NCBI GenBank assembly: GCA_002358905.1
Contig: DEPT01000021.1
Span: 1 to 27,616 of the forward strand
From: Akkermansiaceae bacterium UBA3385
GTDB lineage: Bacteria; Verrucomicrobiota; Verrucomicrobiia; Verrucomicrobiales; Akkermansiaceae
DNA: 27,616 nucleotides
Direction: 5' to 3'
A program made the translations under genes and the position numbers. The notes below the pieces were generated by a model that was not told where the DNA came from, ran no database searches, and saw only the letters and a list, made by a program, of their open reading frames with translations. This document shows, piece by piece, positions 1 through 8,870 of the stretch; positions within the stretch are counted from its first letter, which is position 1; every line of letters starts with the position of its first letter.

Positions 1-70
1 TTACCTATTTTGGACAGCTATGGCAAATCGTTACACCAGTACCCGAAAGAATTTACTCTTTGGGCACCTA

Positions 71-102
71 AAAAACCGCTGCGGTTGCCCGCAGCGGTTT
101 TT
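71..102 (-). terminator. Rho-independent terminator of rpsA
   Basis: A perfect 12-bp stem (AAAAACCGCTGC at 71-82, GCAGCGGTTTTT at 91-102) encloses an 8-nt loop. Read on the minus strand it is a GC-rich hairpin followed by six T, 27 nt past the rpsA stop codon. The A/T flanks are symmetrical, so it could also end a plus-strand transcript entering from the left. Positions 1-70 hold no gene that I can support. Confidence 0.85.
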
Positions 103-128
103 GAAGTAATCAGGTGCTAATCGGTTGA

Positions 129-1811
129 TTAGTTCTGGGAGGGGCTCCACTCCTCGGACTGCAGGGCAGCCAGGTTGAAGGCCTGCTCCAGACCCACCAT
201 GTCGCCGGCGCGAACTGTCTCGAAGGCGGCGGTCTCGCGACGCAGCTGCTCGGGATCGTAGTTCACAGCCTTGATGGAAAGACCGATGCGGCGTTCCACC
301 TTGTCGACCTTGATGACGCGGGCCTTGATGGCATCGCCCACCTTGATGACGTCCTTGACGCGCTCCACGTGCTCCTCGGAAAGCTGGGAGATGTGGATGA
401 GGCCGTCGATATCGCCGTCCAGGTTCACGAAAGCACCGAAGGAAGCAATCTTGGCCACGGTACCGGAAACGAGGTCGCCCACCTTGAAGCGGGAGTCGAT
501 GGATTCCCACGGGTCGGTCTCAAGCTGCTTGATGCCGAGGGATACGCGCTGGTTTTCCTTGTCGATGTTCAGCACGCGAGCCTCCACAACGTCGCCCTTC
601 TTGAGCACCTCGGAGGGGTGGTTGATCTTGCGGGTCCAGCTCATGTCGGACACGTGGATCATGCCGTCGATGCCTTCCTCCAGAGCCACGAAGGCGCCGT
701 AGGGAGTAAGGTTACGCACAGCGCCGGAGATAACGGTACCCACGGGGAAACGGTTCTCGATAGCTTCCCAGGGGTTCTCGTCGAGCTGACGGATACCGAG
801 GGAAATCTTCTGCTCTTCCACAGAGATGTTGAGCACGATGGCTTCGATCTCCTGGTCCAGGGACAGAACGTCGCTGGGGCGAGTGATGCGCTTGGTCCAG
901 CTGAGCTCGGACACGTGCACAAGGCCTTCCACACCCTTCTCCAGCTCCACGAAGGCGCCGTAGGCGAGAAGCTTGGTCACGCGGCCCTTGACCTGGGAAC
1001 CGATGGGGTACTTGGCCTCGATGTCTGCCCAGGGGTTGTCGGACAGCTGCTTGAGACCCAGGGATACGCGCTCCTTGTCGCGATCCACGTCGAGGATGAG
1101 AACCTCCAGCTCCTGGCCGATGTGAAGCAGCTCGGAGGGGTGGTTCACACGGCCCCAGCTCATGTCGGTGATGTGAAGCAGACCGTCCATGCCGGAGAGG
1201 TCCACGAAAGCGCCGAAATCGGTGATGTTCTTCACCAGGCCCTTCACGCGGTCGCCAATAGCCACGGTCTCCAGGAAACGCTGGCGCTGCTCGCTGCGCT
1301 CGGCCTCGATGACCTCGCGACGGGAGAGAACGATGTTCTTGCGCTCGTCGTTCACCTTCACAATCTTGAATTCGTATACATTGCCCACGAACTCGTTGAG
1401 ATCCTTGGGCGGGATGATGTCCACCTGAGAACCAGGCAGGAAGGCTTCCACGCCAACGTTGACCATAAGGCCACCCTTAACGACGCTCTTAACCTTACCC
1501 TTGACAAGGCCACCGTCCTTGTAAACGGCCACAATCTTGTCCCAGTTCTGCTTGTGGGCAGCCTTCTCCTTGGAAAGTACGACGAGACCCTCGTCGTTCT
1601 CGAGGCTTTCAAGAAGCACCTCGATCTGATCGCCCACCTCGAATTCCTCGTCCTCAAACTCGGAAACGGGGATAACACCCTCAGACTTGTAACCAATGTC
1701 CACGAGGACTACCTGCGGGCGGATTTCAAGGATGGTACCGTTCACGATGTCACCCTTGCGGAAGTTCGGAAGCTTAGCATTAATCAAAGCTTCCAGTTCA
1801 GTATTGCTCAT
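129..1811 (-). CDS. rpsA: 30S ribosomal protein S1
   Basis: 560 residues, the usual length for full S1. It binds mRNA at the 30S subunit and helps start translation, especially on messages with weak Shine-Dalgarno sequences. Six S1 (OB-fold) repeats can be read at about residues 18-85, 98-168, 184-254, 271-341, 358-428 and 445-513; the central ones carry the typical pattern GAFVxL...GLxHxSxxSW. The first two are more divergent, as is normal for the ribosome-binding half. The start MSNTELEALINAK at 1811 is preceded by an AU-rich stretch with no Shine-Dalgarno sequence, as is common for rpsA, where S1 itself usually feeds back on its own message. It is monocistronic, with its own promoter near 1914-1942 and a terminator at 71-102. 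The identification is very secure. Confidence 0.97.
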   Translation of the reverse strand: MSNTELEALINAKLPNFRKGDIVNGTILEIRPQVVLVDIGYKSEGVIPVSEFEDEEFEVGDQIEVLLESLENDEGLVVLSKEKAAHKQNWDKIVAVYKDGGLVKGKVKSVVKGGLMVNVGVEAFLPGSQVDIIPPKDLNEFVGNVYEFKIVKVNDERKNIVLSRREVIEAERSEQRQRFLETVAIGDRVKGLVKNITDFGAFVDLSGMDGLLHITDMSWGRVNHPSELLHIGQELEVLILDVDRDKERVSLGLKQLSDNPWADIEAKYPIGSQVKGRVTKLLAYGAFVELEKGVEGLVHVSELSWTKRITRPSDVLSLDQEIEAIVLNISVEEQKISLGIRQLDENPWEAIENRFPVGTVISGAVRNLTPYGAFVALEEGIDGMIHVSDMSWTRKINHPSEVLKKGDVVEARVLNIDKENQRVSLGIKQLETDPWESIDSRFKVGDLVSGTVAKIASFGAFVNLDGDIDGLIHISQLSEEHVERVKDVIKVGDAIKARVIKVDKVERRIGLSIKAVNYDPEQLRRETAAFETVRAGDMVGLEQAFNLAALQSEEWSPSQN

Positions 1812-1913
1812 TATAATGATGTTTTAGGTTAATGGTTGACGCACTTCCACCAAGGCCCCTACCCGGCAGCTCATGAGGCACCTGTATGCCACCGGGGGAA
1901 AATGCGGTGCAGC

Positions 1914-1942
1914 ATTTTACTAAATGCGCCATGCACTGGCAA
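1914..1942 (-). promoter_or_regulatory. Sigma70-like promoter of rpsA
   Basis: On the minus strand TTGCCA (1942-1937), a 17-nt spacer, then TAAAAT (1919-1914). The predicted transcript starts near 1907 and has a leader of about 95 nt before the rpsA ATG. The -10 box lies in an inverted repeat (AAAATGC at 1899-1905 and GCATTTT at 1912-1918), which could be an operator or coincidence. Confidence 0.6.
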
Positions 1943-2070
1943 GCCTTTTTCCTTACAGATTGCTGTTTTTCTCAAAAAAATGACATTTCATTAATCAGAG
2001 AATAAATGAAGGGGAAAGAATCGTATTCCTCCCCCCCGATAAAGCAGCGGCGCAAACAAGTCAATGACGC

Positions 2071-2379
2071 TTAGCGACGCGGTCTGCGCGGCTGCGGCAC
2101 ACCGGGCTTCTGCACGCGGCCGCGGGAATCCATCCCGGGACGGGAAGGTGCTGCGGGCTTGAAGTCCGTAGACCTGTTCGGGCCGAAATGCTTCATTCCG
2201 CTCTGAATACGAGCAGGCCGCTCGTCATGAGCAGGACGGCTGGAAGCCCGGGGATAAAAACCGGGAGTCTTCACACTGTGTCTTGCAGCCCCAGGGACTT
2301 GCGCATCAGCACAACTGACGGCAGCAGCAACGGCAACCAGGAAAAGAAAACATGCTTTTCTGTTGACTAACTTATTCAT
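2071..2379 (-). CDS. Small secreted Arg/Pro-rich basic protein
   Basis: 102 residues, family not recognised. Residues 1-26 form a signal peptide: basic MNKLVNRK, a hydrophobic core, then an AxA-type cleavage site (ADA before Q27). A Cys at position 23 makes a lipoprotein conceivable, but the preceding residues fit a lipobox poorly. The mature part of about 76 residues is low in complexity, rich in Arg, Pro, Ser and Gly, and ends in PQPRRPRR, so it should be strongly basic and probably disordered outside the cytoplasm. It could bind nucleic acid, polysaccharide or the cell envelope, but nothing in the sequence decides this. It lies between rpsA and murJ on the same strand; the gap of 53 bp to the murJ stop leaves room for a separate promoter, although none is convincing. 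No clear Shine-Dalgarno sequence is present. Confidence 0.6.
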   Translation of the reverse strand: MNKLVNRKACFLFLVAVAAAVSCADAQVPGAARHSVKTPGFYPRASSRPAHDERPARIQSGMKHFGPNRSTDFKPAAPSRPGMDSRGRVQKPGVPQPRRPRR

Positions 2380-2432
2380 ACATCCGATTCAGGTTATTGT
2401 TTACATTAAGAAAGCGGGTCAGCGGGCATCAT

Positions 2433-4301
2433 TTATTTAATTCCCCGCACATTTTTTGTCCGGAGGAAGCGAGCAGTCACCAGTTGCAGTTCGGGCACGC
2501 GGAAAAGGAGACAGGCCACCACATACACAGCACCACCGGCAATACCCCCCAGCGCAAGCGCTCCAAATCGGCTGAAAAAGCCCCAGGAGGTAAACGCATC
2601 GAATGCAAACTCGCGTCCCAGCCAGCACACAAGTGCCAGCACAGCACCAGCCCCCAGAATACGCAACAAACCAGGCAGCAGAACAGCGCAGGACATGCTA
2701 CCCAGCAAATGACGTATATACAGGAAATAGAACGCAAAATTAAGAGTCGTGACGATAGAAGTAGTCAGCGCCAGATAAGTGGCCGGGAGGTTGAGGTAAT
2801 GAACAAACGTATAGTTACATCCCACAGAAATGCAGAATGCCACCATAGCAAGGCCCGCAGGAGCCCAGGGCTTTTCCAATGCAAGGAAGACCGGCTGCAA
2901 CACTTTCATGCCAGCATAGGCCAGAAGCCCCAGAGAATAGGCAGCCAGAACCTGCCCGGTAAAGGCGGAAGCGGCGGCATCAAAACGGCCACGCTGGTAG
3001 AATACACTCACGATTTCTTCACCCCAGATACTCAGGAACACGGCAGAAGGCACAGCAAACAGTGCAACAAAACGCAAGGCCTTAGCCAGGTGCTCAGATA
3101 TTCCCTTTCCTTCATCGCCTCCGGAAGTGAGCGCCATGCGCGACACTGTAGGCAACACCACCATACCCACGGCCACCCCGAAAAGAGCCACAGGCAACTG
3201 CCAGAGGTGGAACGCACTGGAAAGTGCCGTTACTGACCCCGGCTGCAGATAAAGAGCAAAGGAGGTATTGATGAAGATGTTCGTCTGGGTAATACCAGCA
3301 GCAATGACACCGGGCAGCATGAGCACCCACACACGGCGGGCAGAATCATCAGTAAAGGCAAACCAGCGGCCAGTCCATTTCAGACCTATATCCCAATGAG
3401 GGCGATACCCCATGCGGCGCATCTTCGGCAGCTGGAACAGAACCTGCGCTGCACCACCACACACCACAGCAACGGCAAACCCATACAAGGCATCCGGCCC
3501 AAATGCTGGGTCAATCATCCAACCGACCACCGCACCTACCCCGACTGTGGTAAGATTAAACGCAGCACTGGCCAGATTCGGCAGGCCAAAGACCCCAAAT
3601 ACATTCAGAGCCCCCATACAGAGCGCCGAAACGGAAGCCAACAGAATGAAGGGCCACATGATGCGGCACAAGTTAGTTGCCAGGCCCATGAAACTCTGAG
3701 CTTCGACTCGTGTGGCACCAGCCGGCACGCCGTCTGTCGCTGCAGTGAGGGTGAGCGTTTGCCCATGGTGCAGTTTTTCCACCGCAGAAACGCGGATACA
3801 TGAGTTCTCCGTCAATCCCTGAAGCCTTTCGTTAGCAGTAAAGATAACCTCCCGCGTGCCATCTATCGTGGTCCGGAAACCACGAAAAGCGGCATCAGTA
3901 CATTGCATCACCGGAGCGCCCCAGGGAGTCTGCAGTACGACACGGGCGCGCTCCGGGTATAGCTGCTGCATGAAAGCACCAGCCAGCAGCACACCTATTG
4001 CCACAATGCACACCATGAGCGAAATCAACTGGGAGCTCACGCGGTGGGCCATGCTCCACGCAGCCTGTGCCCCCTGTTGCTTCTCCACCTTGCTCATCAC
4101 GCTGGTGAAGCTTTGAGACATAGCCCCCTCAGCAAACATATCGCGCAGCATATTAGGCACGCGGAATGCCGTCAGGAACGCATCCAATGCGCCCGTAGCA
4201 CCAAAGAGCGAGGTGTAGACTATCTCCCGGAGCAAGCCGGTAAAGCGGCAGCAGAAGATAGTAACCGTAGCAATCAGGCTTTTTTTCTGCATAGACGCCA
4301 T
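2433..4301 (-). CDS. murJ: Lipid II flippase MurJ with an extra loop domain
   Basis: 622 residues; usual MurJ/MviN proteins have about 510. It flips lipid II across the inner membrane for peptidoglycan synthesis. The N-terminus shows the family hallmarks: Arg19 and Arg25 (like E. coli Arg18 and Arg24), Asp40 in LDAFL (like Asp39), and Arg53 before MFAEGAMSQSF. About 14 hydrophobic segments follow. The oddity is an insertion at about residues 120-200 between TM3 and TM4, hydrophilic and beta-like with two Cys (134, 168), in the loop that faces the periplasm in E. coli MurJ; TM4 resumes at WPFILLASVSALCMGALN. This accounts for most of the extra length. It is the last gene of the hom-lysC-TPR-TPR-murJ run, 30 bp after the previous stop. 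No Shine-Dalgarno precedes either Met1 or Met4, so the exact start could be 4301 or 4292. Confidence 0.95.
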   Translation of the reverse strand: MASMQKKSLIATVTIFCCRFTGLLREIVYTSLFGATGALDAFLTAFRVPNMLRDMFAEGAMSQSFTSVMSKVEKQQGAQAAWSMAHRVSSQLISLMVCIVAIGVLLAGAFMQQLYPERARVVLQTPWGAPVMQCTDAAFRGFRTTIDGTREVIFTANERLQGLTENSCIRVSAVEKLHHGQTLTLTAATDGVPAGATRVEAQSFMGLATNLCRIMWPFILLASVSALCMGALNVFGVFGLPNLASAAFNLTTVGVGAVVGWMIDPAFGPDALYGFAVAVVCGGAAQVLFQLPKMRRMGYRPHWDIGLKWTGRWFAFTDDSARRVWVLMLPGVIAAGITQTNIFINTSFALYLQPGSVTALSSAFHLWQLPVALFGVAVGMVVLPTVSRMALTSGGDEGKGISEHLAKALRFVALFAVPSAVFLSIWGEEIVSVFYQRGRFDAAASAFTGQVLAAYSLGLLAYAGMKVLQPVFLALEKPWAPAGLAMVAFCISVGCNYTFVHYLNLPATYLALTTSIVTTLNFAFYFLYIRHLLGSMSCAVLLPGLLRILGAGAVLALVCWLGREFAFDAFTSWGFFSRFGALALGGIAGGAVYVVACLLFRVPELQLVTARFLRTKNVRGIK

Positions 4302-4331
4302 GGCTGATAAAGAAAATTAAGGATTACTGAA

Positions 4332-5969
4332 TCAGCGGACTTTCTCCGGCAGGTCCTCTCGAATCTTGCGGGCAAAAGCTTTAGCGGTTGTCTTATCACC
4401 CAGCAGAAGACAAGTGCGGGAAAGTTCACGCATGGTAGTGCGGTAAAGCCCCTGCTCTGCCTGCTCCAGGCGGGCCTTATCCTCATCGCTCATCTGGTCA
4501 ATACTGCTCTGAATCGTGCGCAGAGTCCGGAAGCAGGGTATATCCATATTTGCCTTGCGCTGTGCCAGGGCCAGTTTCAGCCGTGCACGCAGGGTCTTAC
4601 CGTTGGTAAGGTCTGGATTTACTTCCTCCACCATGCGGGTGCATTCCTCAACCCATTTCAGAGCATTGGTATAATCCTGCTTGGTGGTATAATACTCAGC
4701 CAGCTGATGTGCGGTTCGGGAACGGAAATCGGAGTCCTTTTTCACGAGCTCCGGGTTCTGCTGCATCATTTCCCAGCTGCGCGTCAGCAACTGTATCTTT
4801 TCCTCGCCTTCCGTATGGGTGGCCAGGTATGTAAGCACGCGCATGATTTCCGCCGTATCTTTCTCGTAATCGAGTAGGAAGCGGTAATCTCTCACAGCTT
4901 CCTGTGCGTTGCCACGAGCCTCATTAGCACGGGAACGAATGCGAGCAATACGCACTTGTAATTCAGGAGTCATTTCGCCATACCCTTCTGCAAATGCAGC
5001 AGCCAGAGTAAGAGCCTGGGCACACCCCTCGTGGTTCCCGAGGCGGTGGCGTAACTCTCCGAGCAGAAGATAACACTGCGGTAAGCGATGTTCCTTGTCC
5101 GGATATTCCAGCATGGCATCACGGCAACGCAGCAGCTTTTCCTCAATCTCTTTAAGTGTATTCTGCGGCAAATTGGGATTATCACGCAACGCCGTGGTCA
5201 CCTCCTCAATCATGAGCTGCGAGGTAGCGGGGCAAAGCGGCCACTTCGCCTGCTCCAGGATATTCCGGGTCATCTGCAGCACGGGCTCCTTGACAGCGCA
5301 TACACTCGCACGCAACATCTGCAGAGACGCAGCTTCTGCAGCCAGCTCCGGATCCCGAAGCCGGGCCAGGACATTCGGCGCATCCAGGCGGGAAATCGCT
5401 TTCACCGCTTCATCATTATGCTGCATGCGGATACTCGTTTCTGCCGAACGGCGAATAGAACGCAACAGAAGCTCGGTGTGCTCCGGGGAATTCACCAGTT
5501 TATCCTGCAAACCACGATCCAGGCGCAGCTGCAATTCATAATCTCCGTGTTCAGAGGCCGCAACAGCCAGGCGGTCCAGCCCCTCCACTGGTGCCAGGGA
5601 TTCTACCTCCGGCAGAATACGCACGGCTTCCTGCCACAGGCCTTTATCCACCAGGCGGCTCATGAGGAACCAGCGGAACTGTCTCTGCGTGTCTGCATTC
5701 TCAATCCAGCCCAGGCGGGCACGCGCATTTTCCGCCAGTTCCAGCAGCCGGGCTTTGTCCCCGGATAAATCTGCCAGCAGACGGGACAGATTGGCGTTGG
5801 CCTCCACATTGCTGGGCACTACAATAGTTTCACCCTTGAAAAAGAGAATAATGTCCTTTCCCTTGGCAAACAGCCCCCACAGTGCAAGGGCAGCCACGGT
5901 CAGACCTGCAGCAGCCAGCGGCAGGGTATGGTTACTCTTCTTGCGGGGCGGACGATATCGGCGGTTCAT
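4332..5969 (-). CDS. Membrane-anchored TPR-like protein (second of a pair)
   Basis: 545 residues. A basic N-terminus (MNRRYRPPRKK) and one hydrophobic segment at about residues 15-36 suggest an inner-membrane anchor with the rest outside the cytoplasm. The remainder is almost all helical, with the Ala/Leu/Tyr spacing of TPR or SEL1-like repeats, for example around CYLLLGELRHRLGNHEGCAQ and QLAEYYTTKQDYTNALKWVE. No catalytic motif is visible. It is likely a protein-interaction scaffold; I do not recognise a named family. It follows a protein of the same size and plan (5999-7618) by 29 bp and precedes murJ by 30 bp, so a role in envelope or peptidoglycan assembly is a reasonable guess from context only. 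No Shine-Dalgarno sequence is present. Confidence 0.85.
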   Translation of the reverse strand: MNRRYRPPRKKSNHTLPLAAAGLTVAALALWGLFAKGKDIILFFKGETIVVPSNVEANANLSRLLADLSGDKARLLELAENARARLGWIENADTQRQFRWFLMSRLVDKGLWQEAVRILPEVESLAPVEGLDRLAVAASEHGDYELQLRLDRGLQDKLVNSPEHTELLLRSIRRSAETSIRMQHNDEAVKAISRLDAPNVLARLRDPELAAEAASLQMLRASVCAVKEPVLQMTRNILEQAKWPLCPATSQLMIEEVTTALRDNPNLPQNTLKEIEEKLLRCRDAMLEYPDKEHRLPQCYLLLGELRHRLGNHEGCAQALTLAAAFAEGYGEMTPELQVRIARIRSRANEARGNAQEAVRDYRFLLDYEKDTAEIMRVLTYLATHTEGEEKIQLLTRSWEMMQQNPELVKKDSDFRSRTAHQLAEYYTTKQDYTNALKWVEECTRMVEEVNPDLTNGKTLRARLKLALAQRKANMDIPCFRTLRTIQSSIDQMSDEDKARLEQAEQGLYRTTMRELSRTCLLLGDKTTAKAFARKIREDLPEKVR

Positions 5970-5998
5970 ACGGACAAAAATGATTCTGTTATAGTCAG

Positions 5999-7618
5999 TC
6001 AGGGCTGTTCCGGGGCGGGCTCTTCCGCTTGCGGTTCAGCTTGAATAAAAGGTTTGATGCGACGCATCTGAGAACGAGCCTCCTCTCTGCGGTCAAATTG
6101 GTCTTCCACCAGCGGCAGCACCTGTTCCCAGGCGTTGTATGCCTCTGCCCAACGCTTCAACTCCATCAACACATAAGCATGACCCAGAAGAGCGGTGCGG
6201 CGATTATCCACTTCATCAGGAGCTTCTCCCGTCAGATTCTGCACAGCTGTGCCATAGGCAACTTCGGCCTCGGTGGTCTTGGCCTGCTGGTCATACAGCT
6301 GGCCCAGCAGCAGATGCAGGCGACCTATCGCATTCTTATCTCCAGGTGTATGCTGAGTGCGGAGTTTCAGACAACTCTCCAGCATGGGCAGAGCTTCTGC
6401 GGCCTTTCCCAGCTCCAGATAACAGCGAGCAGCTCCTTCCAGCGGCTGCATCAGCAGCAGGGAATCCTGCGTAGCGGCTATGGCTGCGTTGAAATCAAGA
6501 AGTGCCGTCTGATAATTCTGCACCATGTAGTGCATCCAGCCGCGCTGGTCAAATAAGCAGGGCCAGAAAGCATTTCCCTGCATTATGCGACCTTCTGCCA
6601 TGCCTTGAGCACGATGCAGCATGGCCAGGGCGGTCACATTGTGGTCACGCTGCTGTTCAAGCAAGGCAAGATAGCGAAGCGCCAGCACACGGGTTGAAGC
6701 ATCGGACAAACTGGTACCCGGATTTTCCAAAGCCATGCGCAGCATCGGTTCAGCCGCTGCGGCATCTCCGGTTTCCAGAAGCGCCACACCACGACTCACG
6801 GAACCTTCCGGGCGAACTGTGCGCAGGTTTTCCACTGCTGCCAGAGCCTCCTTGAATTTCTGCTGGGCAACATCCTGCCTGCCGGCGTAACGATGCAGCG
6901 TCCCGATGTGCACAAGCGCAATGGAACGCAACTGGCGGCTGCCTTCATCATCCGATTTCAGCTCAGCTATTAACTGTTCCAGAGCAGAAATGGCGGAATC
7001 ACTGCTCTGCGACACACACATCTCCAGAGCAATCAACTGGCCCAGGGCATCCTGCTGCCACACGGTCTGACTGCACTCTGCAAACACATCCGCAGCCTGT
7101 CTGAAACACGTTGCAGCATGGTTGTAGAGGCTCCCGTCTACCAGCATTGCGCCCGCACTGAGTGCTCGGTGTGCCCAGTCGAGATTCCGGGGAGCCCGCT
7201 CCAGCAGAGGCGTAAGAACAGCCAGCGCAGGCTCTCCCTTTCCCCGGGAAAGCAAAGCCTGAACCAGACTCCATTCTGCCTCCATTCGCACTTCCGGGTC
7301 TATTATCCAGCCGAAGGATGCCTCCAGATTTGCAGCGGCATTCAGCAGCCGGTCATCGGAACTGGAAGCCAGGCGCATGAAATTGAGTACATTTTTCAAT
7401 GCAGCCTCATTCAGAGACTGCTGCACCACACCGGAACAGGTAGCCTCGGTGTACCCGGCATCTCTGCCCTGGCCATAACCTATGTAATAGGTACCGAGGA
7501 AGACCCCGATGGAAGCAAGGCCTGCAAGCCCGATTCCGCACCACTTAACCCAGGGGCGGAACTCGAGCTCCTGCTCCATGTGGGGAGCAGAAGATTCTGC
7601 GGGAGTCTCCTCGTCCAT
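5999..7618 (-). CDS. Membrane-anchored TPR protein (first of a pair)
   Basis: 539 residues. The N-terminus is acidic and cytoplasmic in character (MDEETPAESS), followed by one membrane segment at about residues 27-50 and then a long helical domain. Tetratricopeptide-like units are visible, for example ALVHIGTLHRYAGRQDVAQQ, LHLLLGQLYDQQAKTTEAEV and LLGHAYVLMELKRWAEAYNA, each with the small and aromatic residues expected at TPR helix positions. The C-terminus is Pro/Glu-rich (QAEEPAPEQP). It probably displays a TPR scaffold on the outer face of the inner membrane. It starts 13 bp after the lysC stop and is followed by a similar TPR protein and by murJ, which suggests co-transcription. The exact partner or process is unknown. 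Confidence 0.87.
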   Translation of the reverse strand: MDEETPAESSAPHMEQELEFRPWVKWCGIGLAGLASIGVFLGTYYIGYGQGRDAGYTEATCSGVVQQSLNEAALKNVLNFMRLASSSDDRLLNAAANLEASFGWIIDPEVRMEAEWSLVQALLSRGKGEPALAVLTPLLERAPRNLDWAHRALSAGAMLVDGSLYNHAATCFRQAADVFAECSQTVWQQDALGQLIALEMCVSQSSDSAISALEQLIAELKSDDEGSRQLRSIALVHIGTLHRYAGRQDVAQQKFKEALAAVENLRTVRPEGSVSRGVALLETGDAAAAEPMLRMALENPGTSLSDASTRVLALRYLALLEQQRDHNVTALAMLHRAQGMAEGRIMQGNAFWPCLFDQRGWMHYMVQNYQTALLDFNAAIAATQDSLLLMQPLEGAARCYLELGKAAEALPMLESCLKLRTQHTPGDKNAIGRLHLLLGQLYDQQAKTTEAEVAYGTAVQNLTGEAPDEVDNRRTALLGHAYVLMELKRWAEAYNAWEQVLPLVEDQFDRREEARSQMRRIKPFIQAEPQAEEPAPEQP

Positions 7619-7631
7619 GTCGGATTCAGGG

Positions 7632-8858
7632 TCAGGCGTTCACCTGGTCCAGGTGGAAAGCACTGTGCACCACACGAGCAGCCTGCTCAATGTCGCCAGC
7701 TTCCACCGTGGTGGAAATGCGGATTTCGGAGGTGGCAATCATACCCGTGGCAATGCCGGCATCGGCCAGAGCCTGGAACATGGTAGCGGCCACACCGGTA
7801 TGAGAGCGCATGCCTACACCTACTACGGAGAGCTTGGCAAGGCCTGCCTCTGTCTCCAGACGAGCCTTTTCGCCCAGCTGGGGCAGTACACTCTTGAGCG
7901 CTGCCTGAGCTGCACCCAAATCATTCATGTTCATGGTGAAAGACTGACGAGCCTGGCCATCATGGGCTGTATTGGCCACAATCATGTCCACATTAATCTC
8001 TGCATTGGAGAGGGAGGAAAGAATGATAGCGGTGTATGCCACAGGGGCGGTGATGCCCGACACGGTGACGCGGGCCTGGTTGCGTTCAATTGAGACGCCT
8101 CGCACGGCGAGGGACTCCATAGCGGAAGTTTCTTCTTGCACGATGGTACCGGGGTTATTGTTCATGGAATTGCGGACTTCGAACACGACGCCGAACTTCT
8201 TGGCAAACTCGACAGAACGTGCCTGCATGACCTTGGAACCGCTGGAGGCCATTTCCAGCATTTCTTCATAGGAGAGTACGGAAATCTTGCGGGCATCTTT
8301 CACCACACGCGGATCGCAGGTGTACACACCGTCCACATCAGTGAAAATCTGGCACAGGTCGGCATTCACCGCTGCAGCCATAGCAATGGCAGACAAGTCA
8401 GAACCGCCTCGCCCGAGTGTGTGAATGGTGCCATCCTCGGTAACACCCTGGAAACCAGCACACACCACAATGTAATCATCTTCCAGCGCCTTGAGCACCT
8501 TGGCCGGGTCTATGGAGTGAATGCGACCACGGGTATGGGAACCGTAGGTGCACACACCTGCCTGCTGCCCGGTAAAGCTCATGGCCTTGTAACCCATATC
8601 CGTGATAGCCATGCACAGAAGCGCAATAGACTGCTGCTCACCCGTTGCCAGGAGCATATCCAGCTCACGTTCCGGCGGATTATCCATTACTTGCTGAGCC
8701 AGACCGATGAGCTTGTCTGTCACGCCGCTCATGGCTGAAATTACCGCCATAATCTTGTTGCCCTCTTTCTTCACCTCGATGAGTCTGCGGGCTACATTGC
8801 GGATGCGGTCGATAGTGCCCACGGAGGAGCCACCGTATTTCTGTACTATGAGTGCCAT
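7632..8858 (-). CDS. lysC: Aspartate kinase
   Basis: 408 residues, the usual length of monofunctional lysC-type enzymes. It phosphorylates L-aspartate with ATP, the committed step to lysine, diaminopimelate, threonine and methionine. The start MALIVQKYGGSSVG holds the KYGGSSV motif of the amino-acid kinase fold (residues 7-13); TLGRGGSDLSA and FTDVDGVYTCDPR are further substrate and nucleotide motifs. Two ACT domains fill about residues 262-408 and are the expected site of lysine and/or threonine feedback. It follows hom by 12 bp, and the TPR gene at 5999-7618 follows it by 13 bp, so an operon is likely. No Shine-Dalgarno sequence is seen; translation may be coupled to hom. Confidence 0.97.
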   Translation of the reverse strand: MALIVQKYGGSSVGTIDRIRNVARRLIEVKKEGNKIMAVISAMSGVTDKLIGLAQQVMDNPPERELDMLLATGEQQSIALLCMAITDMGYKAMSFTGQQAGVCTYGSHTRGRIHSIDPAKVLKALEDDYIVVCAGFQGVTEDGTIHTLGRGGSDLSAIAMAAAVNADLCQIFTDVDGVYTCDPRVVKDARKISVLSYEEMLEMASSGSKVMQARSVEFAKKFGVVFEVRNSMNNNPGTIVQEETSAMESLAVRGVSIERNQARVTVSGITAPVAYTAIILSSLSNAEINVDMIVANTAHDGQARQSFTMNMNDLGAAQAALKSVLPQLGEKARLETEAGLAKLSVVGVGMRSHTGVAATMFQALADAGIATGMIATSEIRISTTVEAGDIEQAARVVHSAFHLDQVNA

Positions 8859-8870
8859 GGTCGGTTGGTC

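Noticed and set aside
369..1832. Open frame of 487 codons opposite rpsA
   Set aside because: It is the mirror of a strongly coding gene; the product is a His/Leu/Val-rich sequence without domain structure, as expected from antisense of codon-biased DNA.
1899..1918. Hairpin as a ribosomal-protein leader of rpsA
   Set aside because: It overlaps the predicted -10 box, so most of it would not be in the transcript; kept only as a possible operator.
7118..7786. Plus-strand frames opposite the TPR and lysC genes
   Set aside because: Shadows of well-supported minus-strand genes, with Cys/His/Pro-rich random-looking products.
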